This document shows positions 23,556 to 32,234 of a DNA stretch of 64,000 bases, one piece after another. This stretch comes from Arthrobacter celericrescens (GTDB lineage: Bacteria; Actinomycetota; Actinomycetes; Actinomycetales; Micrococcaceae): positions 110,202-174,201 of the forward strand of contig NZ_QYLP01000101.1 in NCBI RefSeq assembly GCF_003614925.1. Reading direction: 5' to 3'. The position numbers and the translations under genes are program-made. Below the pieces are notes generated by a model, which saw only the letters and a list, made by a program, of their open reading frames with translations, made no database searches and had not been told where the DNA came from. Every line of letters starts with the position of its first letter. Position 1 is the stretch's first letter.

Positions 23556-25286
23556 CTAGCCGAACAGCCACGCGGTGGTGGCGCCCGGCAGCTTGCCGCC
23601 TTCCAGCGCCGAGCTGCTGACGACGACGGTCCCCTCCGGGAGTTCCGCAGCTTCCGTGCCGAAGTTGGTCACCGACTGCCAGCCGTTGGGGCGGCTGAAG
23701 TGCAGCACCTCCGGGTTGGCGTTCGGGATCCATTCGAGGCTTTCGCCGGACCGCAGTTCGGTGCGCAGGGCGAGTGCCTTGCGGTACAGCTCCAGGGTGG
23801 AACCCTCGACGCCGTCCTGGACGTCCGCGGCGAACGCGGCGAACCACTCGGGCTGGGGCAAGTGGGAACCGGCCTCGCCGAAACCGAAGGACGAGCCCTC
23901 GGCGGTCCAGGGCAGCGGCACGCGGCAGCCGTCGCGGCCGATCTCCACACCCTTGTTGCGGAAGAAGGAGGGGTCCTGGCGTTCGGAATCGGGGATCTCG
24001 CTGCCCACTTCCTGCAGGCCGAGCTCCTCGCCCTGGTACAGGTACGCCGAACCGGGCAGGGCGAACATCAGCAGCGACGCCGCGCGGGCGCGGCGCAGGC
24101 CGAGTTCCGCGTCCACGTCCTCCTTGCGGCCGCCCTCGAGCAGCCACTTCTTGCCGGCCTGGCCCGCCATGATCTCGGATTCCTCGTCCTCGGCAGGCAC
24201 CGAGGCCGGAAGACCGTAGCGGGTGGCGTGGCGGACCACGTCGTGGTTGGAGAAGACCCAGGTGGAGGACGCACCGGAGGCAGCCGCCTCGGCCAGGTTC
24301 TTGGTGACGATCTTCCGGAACTGGGCGGCGTCGAAGTCGGCCTGCAGGAGGTCGAAGTTGAAGGCCTGGCCCAGTCCTTCCGGGCTGGCGTAGCGGGCGC
24401 GGCGGTCCGCGTGCACCCAGGCCTCGGCGACGGCGGTGCGCGGCGGGTTGTACTCGTTGAAGACCTTGCGCCACTCGGCGTAGATCTCATGCACCTCGTC
24501 GCGGTCCCAGTATGGGTGCGAGCCGTCGACGAAGCCGTCGCTGCCGTGGGCGAGGGCCTTGAGGTCGGCCTTGGTGGGCAGGGTTCCCTCAAGGTTCTTG
24601 GTGAGGGCATGGGCCACGTCGATGCGGAAGCCGTCCACGCCGCGGTCGGACCAGAAGCGCAGGGTCTTCAGGAAGTCCTCGCGGACCTCGGGGTTGTCCC
24701 AGTTAAAGTCCGGCTGTTCCTTGGCGAAGATGTGCATGTACCACTGGCCGGGGGTGCCGTCCGGTTCGGTGATCCGTTCCCAGGCCGGGCCGCCGAACAC
24801 GGAGTCCCAGTCCGACGGCGGCAGCTCGCCGTTTTCGCCGAGGCCGTCGCGGAAGATGTAGCGTTCGCGGGCGGCAGAGCCCTTCGGGGACGCCAGCGCT
24901 TCCTTGAACCATTCGTGCCGGTCCGAGGAGTGGTTCGGCACGATGTCCACGATTAGCTTGATGCCGGCATCGTGCAGGGCAGCGGCCATGGCGTCGAAGT
25001 CCTCGAGGGTGCCCAGCCGGGGGTCCACGTTGCGGTAGTCGTCCACGTCGTAGCCGCCGTCGGCGAGGGCTGAGGGGTAGAACGGGCTCAGCCAGACGGC
25101 CTCGATGCCCAGGGCCTTCAGGTACGGCACCTTGCTCGTGATGCCCTTGATGTCGCCGAGGCCGTCACCGTTGAAGTCGGAGAAGCTCCGGGGGTAGATC
25201 TGGTAGACGGACGCCTGGCGCCACCAGTTGGGGTCTGCCATGCGCTCGGCGTCGGTACGGTTTGCCTTGGTGGCGATGGTGCTCAC
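23556..25286 (-). CDS. GH13 alpha-glucosidase (oligo-1,6-glucosidase type), copy 1
   Basis: A 576-residue cytoplasmic glucosidase without signal peptide. Family GH13 regions: DIVPNHSSD at about 114-122, nucleophile D223 in GFRIDVAH, acid/base E288 in AVAEAW, and the third acid D349 in FSNHDV. Valine follows the nucleophile, the residue associated with alpha-1,6 preference in this family. It should cut imported isomaltooligosaccharides to glucose. A paralogue lies at 28638-30317. Start is GTG 25286 behind AGGAG. Its promoter and a TAAATTTA-containing operator lie just upstream, so it is probably under the ROK repressor. Confidence 0.92.
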   Translation of the reverse strand: MSTIATKANRTDAERMADPNWWRQASVYQIYPRSFSDFNGDGLGDIKGITSKVPYLKALGIEAVWLSPFYPSALADGGYDVDDYRNVDPRLGTLEDFDAMAAALHDAGIKLIVDIVPNHSSDRHEWFKEALASPKGSAARERYIFRDGLGENGELPPSDWDSVFGGPAWERITEPDGTPGQWYMHIFAKEQPDFNWDNPEVREDFLKTLRFWSDRGVDGFRIDVAHALTKNLEGTLPTKADLKALAHGSDGFVDGSHPYWDRDEVHEIYAEWRKVFNEYNPPRTAVAEAWVHADRRARYASPEGLGQAFNFDLLQADFDAAQFRKIVTKNLAEAAASGASSTWVFSNHDVVRHATRYGLPASVPAEDEESEIMAGQAGKKWLLEGGRKEDVDAELGLRRARAASLLMFALPGSAYLYQGEELGLQEVGSEIPDSERQDPSFFRNKGVEIGRDGCRVPLPWTAEGSSFGFGEAGSHLPQPEWFAAFAADVQDGVEGSTLELYRKALALRTELRSGESLEWIPNANPEVLHFSRPNGWQSVTNFGTEAAELPEGTVVVSSSALEGGKLPGATTAWLFG

Positions 25287-25299
25287 GAAACTCCTTTTT

Positions 25300-25317
25300 A
25301 TTTAGAATCTAAATTTA
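25300..25317 (-). promoter_or_regulatory. AT-rich operator upstream of GH13 copy 1
   Basis: ATTTAGA-A-TCTAAAT (25300-25314) is a perfect 7-1-7 palindrome. It overlaps TAAATTTA (25310-25317), the 8-mer also found three times between the importer and the ROK regulator. It lies just downstream of the predicted transcription start, a position suited to repression. Confidence 0.65.
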
Positions 25318-25328
25318 TCTCCCGGACT

Positions 25329-25357
25329 AGTATCTGACGCTAGCCCGGGAAGGTCAA
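25329..25357 (-). promoter_or_regulatory. Promoter of GH13 copy 1
   Basis: Minus-strand TTGACC (25352-25357), a 17-base spacer and GATACT (25329-25334). The sequence also forms an imperfect hairpin (CCGGGCTAG paired with CTAGTCCGG) that may help terminate dextranase transcripts. Confidence 0.6.
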
Positions 25358-25365
25358 CAGGGGGC

Positions 25366-28300
25366 TCAGCCCTGGTTCCGTTTCGATCCGGCGTAGGGAA
25401 TGGCGTAGCTCCTCGAGGTGCCGTCCGGGGCGGTCGCAATGACCTTCACGGACATTGCAGGCAGCTGCGGACTGGGCGTATCGATCGAATACACCCGGGA
25501 GCCGCCGGCCGGCAGCGACCCGAGCTCCGTGGCGCCGAAGACAGTCTCAACCCTCAGCTCGAGGGAACTTTCGCCGTGGTTTTCCGCGTCGATCGTCAGC
25601 ACTTGGGTGCCCTTGACCTTCTTGCTGCCGACCACGAATTCCGCATCGATGACGGTCTGCGCGGCATCCAGGCGGACATAGGGCGCAACCACCGGGCCGC
25701 GGGTCCAATCCATCACTTCGGCCTGCGAGGTACCACCGGAGATGATGTCCAGTGCGTTGGAATCGCGCGTGTCCGTGTCATGCGAGGCGTCCGCATCCGT
25801 CCAGGAGCCGGCGCCGCCGCCCACCCTGTACGGGCCGACGAAGGAGGGGCAGCCGATGCCGTTGGAGCACTCCGCGCTGTACACGGGACGCACGTTGCCG
25901 ATGCCTTCGCCTTCTTCGGCGTCGCTGAACATGGCCACCTGGTAGCCGGCGTTCCGCAGGTCAACGCCCTCCAGGACGGCGGCGGGGACCGAGGCGACGA
26001 TCTTGCCGGACGGGTCGACGTCGAGACTCACGTCCCCCACGCGCTGCAGCCCCGCGTCGTAGACACCTCCGCCGAAGCGGGATTCTGCGTACCGGCCGTC
26101 AGCAACCACCGCATACTTCCAGGCCCCGGCGGCCGAGGTGTTGGTGCCGGGCAACAAGGCGGTGGCCTGCGTCGAGCTGCCGTCCCGCAGGTAGATGTTC
26201 AGCCGCTGCGTGCTCATTCCAGCACCGCCCCACGGGTTGTTGATGGGGCCGGCCGTGGACGTCAGGAAGCGGACCATGTCACCGTCCTGGTAGACGTCCA
26301 TGCCGGTCAGGTCGAGGCTTCCGGGATTGAAAGCGGAATCAGTGGGGTAGGTGTAGCTGCCCGGGCCCTTGTCGTCCCCGGCGGGGTCGGAGAGCGATCC
26401 GACCCTGGTGCCGAGTGCGGTCACGGTACGCCGGTCGACAGTCATGACCCCGTTTTCGCCGGTGGCGGTAACCACAAGCCGGTTGGTGATGCCGGCCAGG
26501 GCGACTTCCACCACGAACTTGCCATCCGTGACCGGTGCATCCTGGCGTTCCCCGTTCACGGTTACTGCCACGCTGGGCGCGTTCGTGGTACCGGACACGG
26601 TCAACTGCCGGGAGTCCGCGATGGAACCGTCCGCGGGACCATCGACGGCGAGTTCCGGGGCCGGGCCGGCGGCCTGGCCTTCGGCGGTGGCATTCCAGCC
26701 GTCCCAGGTGTCGGCGTCGAAGTTCAAGCGTCCGGGCTCGGTGTCCCACCAGTTGTCGCCGGCTTTGATGATGGCGGCCCCGCCCACGGTGTAGTTGTGC
26801 AGCAGGATTCCGTTGCCCTGAGACATTTCGTTGCCGATGGCCACCTTCCGGCCGGCACTGTCGTGGTACCGCTTCAGCAGGCTCACCTGCGAGGTGTAGT
26901 CAAGGCCGTTCCAGGCGTCAACGGAAAACCCGTCGATCTCGATGTTCTCGGTGTTCGACAGGGCAAAAACCCGGACGCCGCAGTTGACCATGCCTTCCAC
27001 CCGCGTATCGGTGAACCGCATGTTCCTGACCGTGGTGGCGGCATCGGCGCGGTCGGTGGCGCCCATGTCTTCCCAATGGCTGGAGGAGTTGAACACGCAG
27101 GTGTTGTATTTGACGTCCTTCCAGTACATCCGGTTGTGGATCACGTCCGTATTGGCCACGGACACTGCATCAATTTGCCGCGGAACCCAGCCCCATTGCA
27201 TGACCGGGCCGTTCTCGTTTTTCCAGATCACGGTGTTCTTGATGTCGACGTTGCTGTGGTACAGCTTCAAGACGTCATCGTTGGAGTGGAAGAAGGTGTT
27301 CTTCATGCTGCTTCCGTCGTACAGCTCGATGCCGTCCGTCTGCCAGTACCAGCCTCCTACCTGTTTGTAGTCCTGCACGTCCATGCGGAAGTTCTCGACG
27401 CCGACCTCAACTTCGTCAACCCCCTCGCCTTCATGCGCGTACACGACAAAGGAGTGGTACGGCGGGTCGGCGACGGTGACGCCCTGCAGGTCCAGTGCCT
27501 GGCCCGTGTTCGACGATTCGAATTGAAGCATCTTCACGCAGCTCGCATGGCAGTTCTCGCCCACGCTGTGCGCGTAACCGTTTCTGGTGTCCGGCTCGTA
27601 TACATACTGTTCCCCGGAGAGGACGCCGAGCCCGGTCACCTTGTAGTGGCTTTGGGTCTTGTGCAGGAAGCGGAAGGCGCCTTTGACGTAGGCTCCCGGG
27701 GCCAAATAGACCCATTTCACGTTGGCGGGCAACACCGCGTGGTGGTCCGAACCCATGTAGTAGGTACCGGGCCGGAAGTAGACAATGTCCTCGGTGATCG
27801 CCCCCAGGTTGTTGACCAGCCCCGGCTGCGGGTAATGAATGGACCCAGCGTCCGCACCGGGAACGAACCGCTCGGTGTCAGTAGCGGAGAGGACCGGGTT
27901 CGCAAAGACCAGCATCGAATTCCGCGGTTCGGTGTGGACCGGCCTGTTGCCTGCTGCCGCACTCGTGGTGAGGGTACCGGAGGTGCCCGACATGTCGTTG
28001 TACGCCGTGACCAGCTGCGGCTCGAATTCCACCGAGAAGCGAAGCCCGTCCGGGCTGAAAGGCACCTTCACACGGATGGTGGAACTGTCCACCAGCTGCT
28101 TCTCCAGGCCGAGGTCCGTCGGCCTGATCGTGACCTGGTCAGCCGAGGTGATTTGCTGCCCGGTTTTCAGGCGCACATTGACCCAGACGTCCTCGCCGTA
28201 TTCGAAGCTCGACCAGCTCATGGTCAGTCCCGCTTCGGACGAAAACTCCGCACCGTCCTGTTCCGTGTAGCCGATCTTGCCGTTGCCGCTGCGGGGCACG

Positions 28301-28599
28301 CTCGCATAGACGAAGGAACCATAAGCGGTGTCCGGGCGTGCCGCCGTCGCAACGGACGCCTCATAGAACTCTGAGGCGCGGACTTTGTCCGCCGGCACGG
28401 GCCCGGTTGTGGCAACCGCGTTGTCGTGACCCCAAGTGGTCAGCGTCGGAGTCGAGGCGGGCGGAGCCACAGCTGCCGGGGCTGCGGGCACTGCGGCAGG
28501 GCCAGGATCCGTTGCGGTGGCGGGAGCGATGGGAGCCAGCAGGGCCCCGATGAGTACGGCCACGCCGGCGATACTGCTCAAACTCCAGCGGTTTTTCAT
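25366..28599 (-). CDS. Secreted GH49 dextranase with glucodextranase-type C-terminal modules
   Basis: A 1077-residue exported endo-acting dextranase. Residues 1-30 are a Sec signal peptide (cleavage near ATA-TD), followed by a Pro/Ala linker. The catalytic region (about 60-640) has the GH49 beta-helix acidic triad: D422 in WQTDGIELYDG and D441/D442 in HSNDDVLK, with the 19/20-residue spacing known from Dex49A. Then come a glucodextranase domain B-like module (about 648-730) and a Glucodextran_C-like module (about 735-965, starting SDPAGDDKGPGSYTYP), plus a last beta-rich domain. It would cut alpha-1,6 dextran outside the cell. The ribosome site GAGAGG sits in a small hairpin loop (ATCAAC/GTTGAT, 28605-28622). 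The upstream GH13 gene ends 38 bases away, so both are probably cotranscribed. Confidence 0.9.
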   Translation of the reverse strand: MKNRWSLSSIAGVAVLIGALLAPIAPATATDPGPAAVPAAPAAVAPPASTPTLTTWGHDNAVATTGPVPADKVRASEFYEASVATAARPDTAYGSFVYASVPRSGNGKIGYTEQDGAEFSSEAGLTMSWSSFEYGEDVWVNVRLKTGQQITSADQVTIRPTDLGLEKQLVDSSTIRVKVPFSPDGLRFSVEFEPQLVTAYNDMSGTSGTLTTSAAAGNRPVHTEPRNSMLVFANPVLSATDTERFVPGADAGSIHYPQPGLVNNLGAITEDIVYFRPGTYYMGSDHHAVLPANVKWVYLAPGAYVKGAFRFLHKTQSHYKVTGLGVLSGEQYVYEPDTRNGYAHSVGENCHASCVKMLQFESSNTGQALDLQGVTVADPPYHSFVVYAHEGEGVDEVEVGVENFRMDVQDYKQVGGWYWQTDGIELYDGSSMKNTFFHSNDDVLKLYHSNVDIKNTVIWKNENGPVMQWGWVPRQIDAVSVANTDVIHNRMYWKDVKYNTCVFNSSSHWEDMGATDRADAATTVRNMRFTDTRVEGMVNCGVRVFALSNTENIEIDGFSVDAWNGLDYTSQVSLLKRYHDSAGRKVAIGNEMSQGNGILLHNYTVGGAAIIKAGDNWWDTEPGRLNFDADTWDGWNATAEGQAAGPAPELAVDGPADGSIADSRQLTVSGTTNAPSVAVTVNGERQDAPVTDGKFVVEVALAGITNRLVVTATGENGVMTVDRRTVTALGTRVGSLSDPAGDDKGPGSYTYPTDSAFNPGSLDLTGMDVYQDGDMVRFLTSTAGPINNPWGGAGMSTQRLNIYLRDGSSTQATALLPGTNTSAAGAWKYAVVADGRYAESRFGGGVYDAGLQRVGDVSLDVDPSGKIVASVPAAVLEGVDLRNAGYQVAMFSDAEEGEGIGNVRPVYSAECSNGIGCPSFVGPYRVGGGAGSWTDADASHDTDTRDSNALDIISGGTSQAEVMDWTRGPVVAPYVRLDAAQTVIDAEFVVGSKKVKGTQVLTIDAENHGESSLELRVETVFGATELGSLPAGGSRVYSIDTPSPQLPAMSVKVIATAPDGTSRSYAIPYAGSKRNQG

Positions 28600-28637
28600 G
28601 AACCATCAACCTCTCTGTTGATCTTTCGGATGTGGGG

Positions 28638-30317
28638 TCAAGCACGCAGCCAGGCGCTTGCCTCGCCCGGAAGCTTTCCGCCGTCAACGGGAACGCTGGC
28701 CAGGAGGAGCTCACCTTCGGGCAGTTCGACGGCGGCGGTTCCGAAGTTCGCGATAACGTGCCAGCCGCCCGGGCGGACGAAGTGCAGGACGTCTGCGTTG
28801 CCCGTCTCGATCCACTCGAGGCTCTCCTCGGCCTGCAGGCCGCGCCGGAGCGCGAGGGCGGTGCGGTAGAAGGCGAGGGTGGATCCGCCGTCGGCCGCCT
28901 GGGCGCTGGCCGCATACCCGGCGAACCAAGCCGGCTGGGGAAGGTGGGCCCCGTTCGCGCCGAAGCCGAACGAGGGGCCGTCCGGCTCCCACGGCAGCGG
29001 AACGCGGCAGCCGTCCCGGCCCAGCCCGTCCCACTCGGCGCCGCGGAAGAAGGACGGGTCCTGGCGTTGGTCCGCGGGGATGTCCGCGACTTCGTGCAGG
29101 CCGAGTTCCTCGCCCTGGTACAGGTACGCCGATCCCGGCAGGGCCAGCATGAGCTGGGTGGCTGCCTTGGCGCGGCGGATGCCGCCGGCGATGTCGAGGG
29201 CGTCCTTCGGTCCGCCCTCGCGGACCCATTCCACGCCGCCCTTGACGGCGCGGCCGTTCAGCGGGGGCAGCCCGTAGCGGGTGGCGTGGCGGGTGACGTC
29301 GTGGTTGGAGAACACCCAGGTGGAGGTGGAACCGGTCAGGCGGCTCTGTTCCAGGTTGTCAGTAATAACGGTCCGGAACTGTCCGGCGTCGAAGTCCGCC
29401 ATCAGCAGGTCGAAGCTGAACGCCTGGCCCAGCCCTTCAGGGGACGCGTACTTTGCCCGCCGCTCCGGGGTCTCCACCCAGGCCTCGGCCACGGCGAAGC
29501 GGGGCGGGTTGTACTCGTTGAAGACCTTGCGCCATTCTGCGTAGATTTCGTGGACTTCGTCGCGGTCCATCAGGGGGTGGGTTCCGGAGTTCCGGTCCAT
29601 CTCAGCCAGTTCGGCCTTGCCGGGCAGCGTGGCCGGTAGGTCCTTGACCAGGAGGTTGGCGACATCCACCCGGAAGCCGTCCACTCCGCGGTCGGACCAG
29701 AAACGCAGGGTCGTCAGGAAGTCCTCCCGGACTTCGGGGTTGTCCCAGTTAAGATCGGGCTGTTCCGGCGTGAAGGTGTTGAGGTACCACTGTCCGTCGT
29801 CAACGCGGGTCCAGCGCGGGCCGCCGAACGAGGCGGTCCAATCCGAGGGCGGCAGTTCCCCGTGCTCTCCCAGTCCGTCGCGGAAGTGGTACCGCTCCCG
29901 GGCGGGCGAACCCTTCGGGGCGGCAAGTGCTTCCCGGAACCAGGCGTGCCGGTTGGACGAATGGTTCGGCACGATGTCCACAATCACCTTGATGCCCGCA
30001 GCATGAAGGGCAGCAACCATTTCGTCGAAGTCCGCCAGCGTACCGATCTTCGGATCCACATCGCGGTAGTCATCCACGTCATAGCCGCCGTCCGCCAAAG
30101 CCGAAGGATAGAAGGGACTCAGCCAGACGGCGTCGACCCCCAGCGCCTTCAGGTACGGCACCTTGGCCGAAACACCCTTCAGGTCCCCGATGCCGTCTCC
30201 GTTCGAATCGGCAAAGCTCCGCGGATAGATCTGGTAGACGGCGGCCTGCCGCCACCAGTCAGGGTCCGCACCGGCGGGAACGGAAGCGGAAGATGCGGCA
30301 AAGGGGGGCGTAGACAA
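28638..30317 (-). CDS. GH13 alpha-glucosidase (oligo-1,6-glucosidase type), copy 2
   Basis: About 559 residues, closely similar to copy 1 throughout (for example YPRSFADSNGDGIGDLKG, DIVPNHSSN, RVDVANLL with the nucleophile, AVAEAWV, FSNHDVTRHATRYG). Valine again follows the nucleophile, consistent with alpha-1,6 bonds. No signal peptide is seen. I place the start at TTG 30317 (STPPFAASS) behind AAAGGA; the longer frame to 30623 runs back through the terminator into the permease gene. An AGGTAGTAA word (30334-30342) upstream matches half of the operator at 33613-33634. It precedes the dextranase gene, probably in one operon. Confidence 0.9.
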   Translation of the reverse strand: MSTPPFAASSASVPAGADPDWWRQAAVYQIYPRSFADSNGDGIGDLKGVSAKVPYLKALGVDAVWLSPFYPSALADGGYDVDDYRDVDPKIGTLADFDEMVAALHAAGIKVIVDIVPNHSSNRHAWFREALAAPKGSPARERYHFRDGLGEHGELPPSDWTASFGGPRWTRVDDGQWYLNTFTPEQPDLNWDNPEVREDFLTTLRFWSDRGVDGFRVDVANLLVKDLPATLPGKAELAEMDRNSGTHPLMDRDEVHEIYAEWRKVFNEYNPPRFAVAEAWVETPERRAKYASPEGLGQAFSFDLLMADFDAGQFRTVITDNLEQSRLTGSTSTWVFSNHDVTRHATRYGLPPLNGRAVKGGVEWVREGGPKDALDIAGGIRRAKAATQLMLALPGSAYLYQGEELGLHEVADIPADQRQDPSFFRGAEWDGLGRDGCRVPLPWEPDGPSFGFGANGAHLPQPAWFAGYAASAQAADGGSTLAFYRTALALRRGLQAEESLEWIETGNADVLHFVRPGGWHVIANFGTAAVELPEGELLLASVPVDGGKLPGEASAWLRA

Positions 30318-30353
30318 ACCGGGAATCCTTTTCAGGTAGTAAGAAGCGGTGGG

Positions 30354-30391
30354 AGGAACGACGACGGCGGGTTCCCGCCGTCGTCGTTCCT
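30354..30391 (-). terminator. Perfect 18-bp hairpin after the sugar ABC operon
   Basis: AGGAACGACGACGGCGGG and its exact complement are separated by only two bases, 19 bases past the permease stop. The TTTTT tract is on the plus-strand side, but no plus gene ends here. It most likely ends or attenuates the minus-strand importer transcript ahead of GH13 copy 2. Confidence 0.75.
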
Positions 30392-30409
30392 GCTTTTTGG
30401 CGGGGCGCC

Positions 30410-31288
30410 TCAGGACTTGGAGCCGGAGAGCGCGATGCCATCCACGATCTGCCGCTGGGCGACGGCAAAGATGATCAGCAGCGGTGCAGCCACGAGCGTT
30501 GTGGCCGACATCAGGGAGGTCCAGTCGGCGCCGTACTGGCCCTTGAACTGGTTCACCAGCAACGGGAGGGTGAAGTTGGCGTCGCTGTTGAGGAAGATCA
30601 GCGGGCCGAAGAAGTTGTTCCACTGGCCGAGGAAGGTGAAGATCCCCAATGCGGTAAGCGGAGTGCGCAGCAGCGGCAGGATCATGGTGGTGAAGACCCT
30701 GAAGCGGCTGGCGCCGTCCAGTTCCGCGGCTTCTTCAAGTTCCAGGGGAATGCCCTTGATGTACTGGCGCATAAGGAAGACCCCGAAAGCGCTGAACAGG
30801 GAAGCCGGCATGATCAGTGACAGCGGCGTATCGATCCAACCAAGCCATCCCATGATGATGTAAAGCGGGATGATGGTCAGCTGGGCCGGGACCATCATGG
30901 TGGCCAGGAACACCATGAAGAGGGGCTTGCTTCCTCGGAAGTCGATCCTGGCAAAGGCGTAGGCGGCCATGGTGCTGGTCAACAGCGAAACGACGGTGAC
31001 GGTCACGGCGATGTACGTGCTGTTCCAGAAACCCCGGACGAAGTCAGCGCCGGCAAAGGCGGTCTCATAGCCGCCGGTGGTCCACGCCTCCGGCAGGAAG
31101 GTGGGCGGCTGGCGGAAGATCTCATCCAACGGTTTGAACGAGGAGAACATCATCCACAGGAACGGCAGCGCCATGAGCGCGGCGCAGGTGGCCAGCGCGA
31201 GGTGCAGGATGATCTTTCCCGGGCGGACCGGCCGGCGGCGCGTCCGCGGTTCCTGGGAGCGGGCAATGTTTCGGGTGAGGGTGCTCAT
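30410..31288 (-). CDS. Sugar ABC transporter permease (MalG-like)
   Basis: A 292-residue permease of the carbohydrate uptake-1 family: six hydrophobic segments and the EAA coupling loop in LELEEAAELDGASRFRVFTTMILPLLRTP, with the typical MalG-like C-terminus. It pairs with the permease at 31285-32229, whose stop overlaps its start by 4 bases. The locus suggests isomaltooligosaccharides from dextran as substrate. No ATPase gene is in the locus; such importers often share a global MsiK-type ATPase encoded elsewhere. Confidence 0.92.
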   Translation of the reverse strand: MSTLTRNIARSQEPRTRRRPVRPGKIILHLALATCAALMALPFLWMMFSSFKPLDEIFRQPPTFLPEAWTTGGYETAFAGADFVRGFWNSTYIAVTVTVVSLLTSTMAAYAFARIDFRGSKPLFMVFLATMMVPAQLTIIPLYIIMGWLGWIDTPLSLIMPASLFSAFGVFLMRQYIKGIPLELEEAAELDGASRFRVFTTMILPLLRTPLTALGIFTFLGQWNNFFGPLIFLNSDANFTLPLLVNQFKGQYGADWTSLMSATTLVAAPLLIIFAVAQRQIVDGIALSGSKS

Positions 31289-32229
31289 TCTGCGTAGTGA
31301 ACCCATCTCTTCTGGGCGGCCATCTGCAGCCCGGTGACGCCGAGCAGGACCAGGAACAGCAGGAACGCCAGGGCTGAAGCGGCTCCGAAGTTAAACTCGC
31401 GGAAGGCCATTTGGACAATCTCGTAGACGATGGTGCGGGCCTCGTCCGGCGCGCTTGAGTCCATGAAGACGTAGATGTAGTCGAAGACCTGGAAGGAGCC
31501 GATGATCGAGGTGATCGAGAGGAACAGGATGGTCGGTGAGATCAGCGGCACCGTGACGTGCCACAGCTTCTGCCACGCCGAGCAACCGTCCAGTTCGGCG
31601 GCTTCAAGGTAGGAGGCACCGATGCTTTGCAGGCCGGCCATGAACATCACCAATTGGTAGCCCAGGCCCTGCCAGATCGCCACGACGGCGAAGGACGGAA
31701 TGATGAACGCCGGATCCTGCAGCCAGTTGGGGGCCGGGATCCCGATGGAACGCAAGGCGCTGTTGATGGGACTGATCTCAGGGTTGAACAGGTAGAGCCA
31801 GATGGTGGCGACAGCCACCGAGGAAGTGACCACCGGGGCAACGAAGCCAAGGCGGTAGACGTTGGTCATCTTCCCTGCCTTCTGCATGAACAACGCGAAG
31901 AGGAAAGCAGTGATCATCACACCGGGGACCTGCAAGACGGTGAACCACACGGTATTGATCGCCGAACGCTGGATGCGGGGATTCTCGAAGAGTTCGGTGA
32001 AGTTGGAGAGACCCGCGAAGGTAGCTGCGCCGAACCCGTCCCAGTGGCTGAAGGCCAGATAGAGGGCAAAACCCAAGGGGCCGACCATGAAGACGATCAG
32101 GCCCACAAGCTGGGGCGAAAGAAAGACGAGGGCCGCGATGGTGTCCTTACGGTGCCGCCGGGACACCTTGCGGCGTGGCGGGGCGGGTACGGCATCTGCG
32201 CTGGCCCGGATCTGTGTGTCCAGTGACAT
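31285..32229 (-). CDS. Sugar ABC transporter permease (MalF/UgpA-like)
   Basis: A 314-residue partner permease with a basic cytoplasmic N-terminus (RRKVSRRHRKD), six hydrophobic segments and the EAA loop in YLEAAELDGCSAWQKLWHVTVPLISP. It would form the membrane channel with the MalG-like protein. It starts 5 bases after the binding-protein gene, so expression is coupled. Confidence 0.92.
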   Translation of the reverse strand: MSLDTQIRASADAVPAPPRRKVSRRHRKDTIAALVFLSPQLVGLIVFMVGPLGFALYLAFSHWDGFGAATFAGLSNFTELFENPRIQRSAINTVWFTVLQVPGVMITAFLFALFMQKAGKMTNVYRLGFVAPVVTSSVAVATIWLYLFNPEISPINSALRSIGIPAPNWLQDPAFIIPSFAVVAIWQGLGYQLVMFMAGLQSIGASYLEAAELDGCSAWQKLWHVTVPLISPTILFLSITSIIGSFQVFDYIYVFMDSSAPDEARTIVYEIVQMAFREFNFGAASALAFLLFLVLLGVTGLQMAAQKRWVHYAE

Positions 32230-32234
32230 CTTGC

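Noticed and set aside
25576..28374. 932-codon plus-strand open frame opposite the dextranase.
   Set aside because: Shadow frame; the dextranase on the other strand has a signal peptide, catalytic residues and modules.
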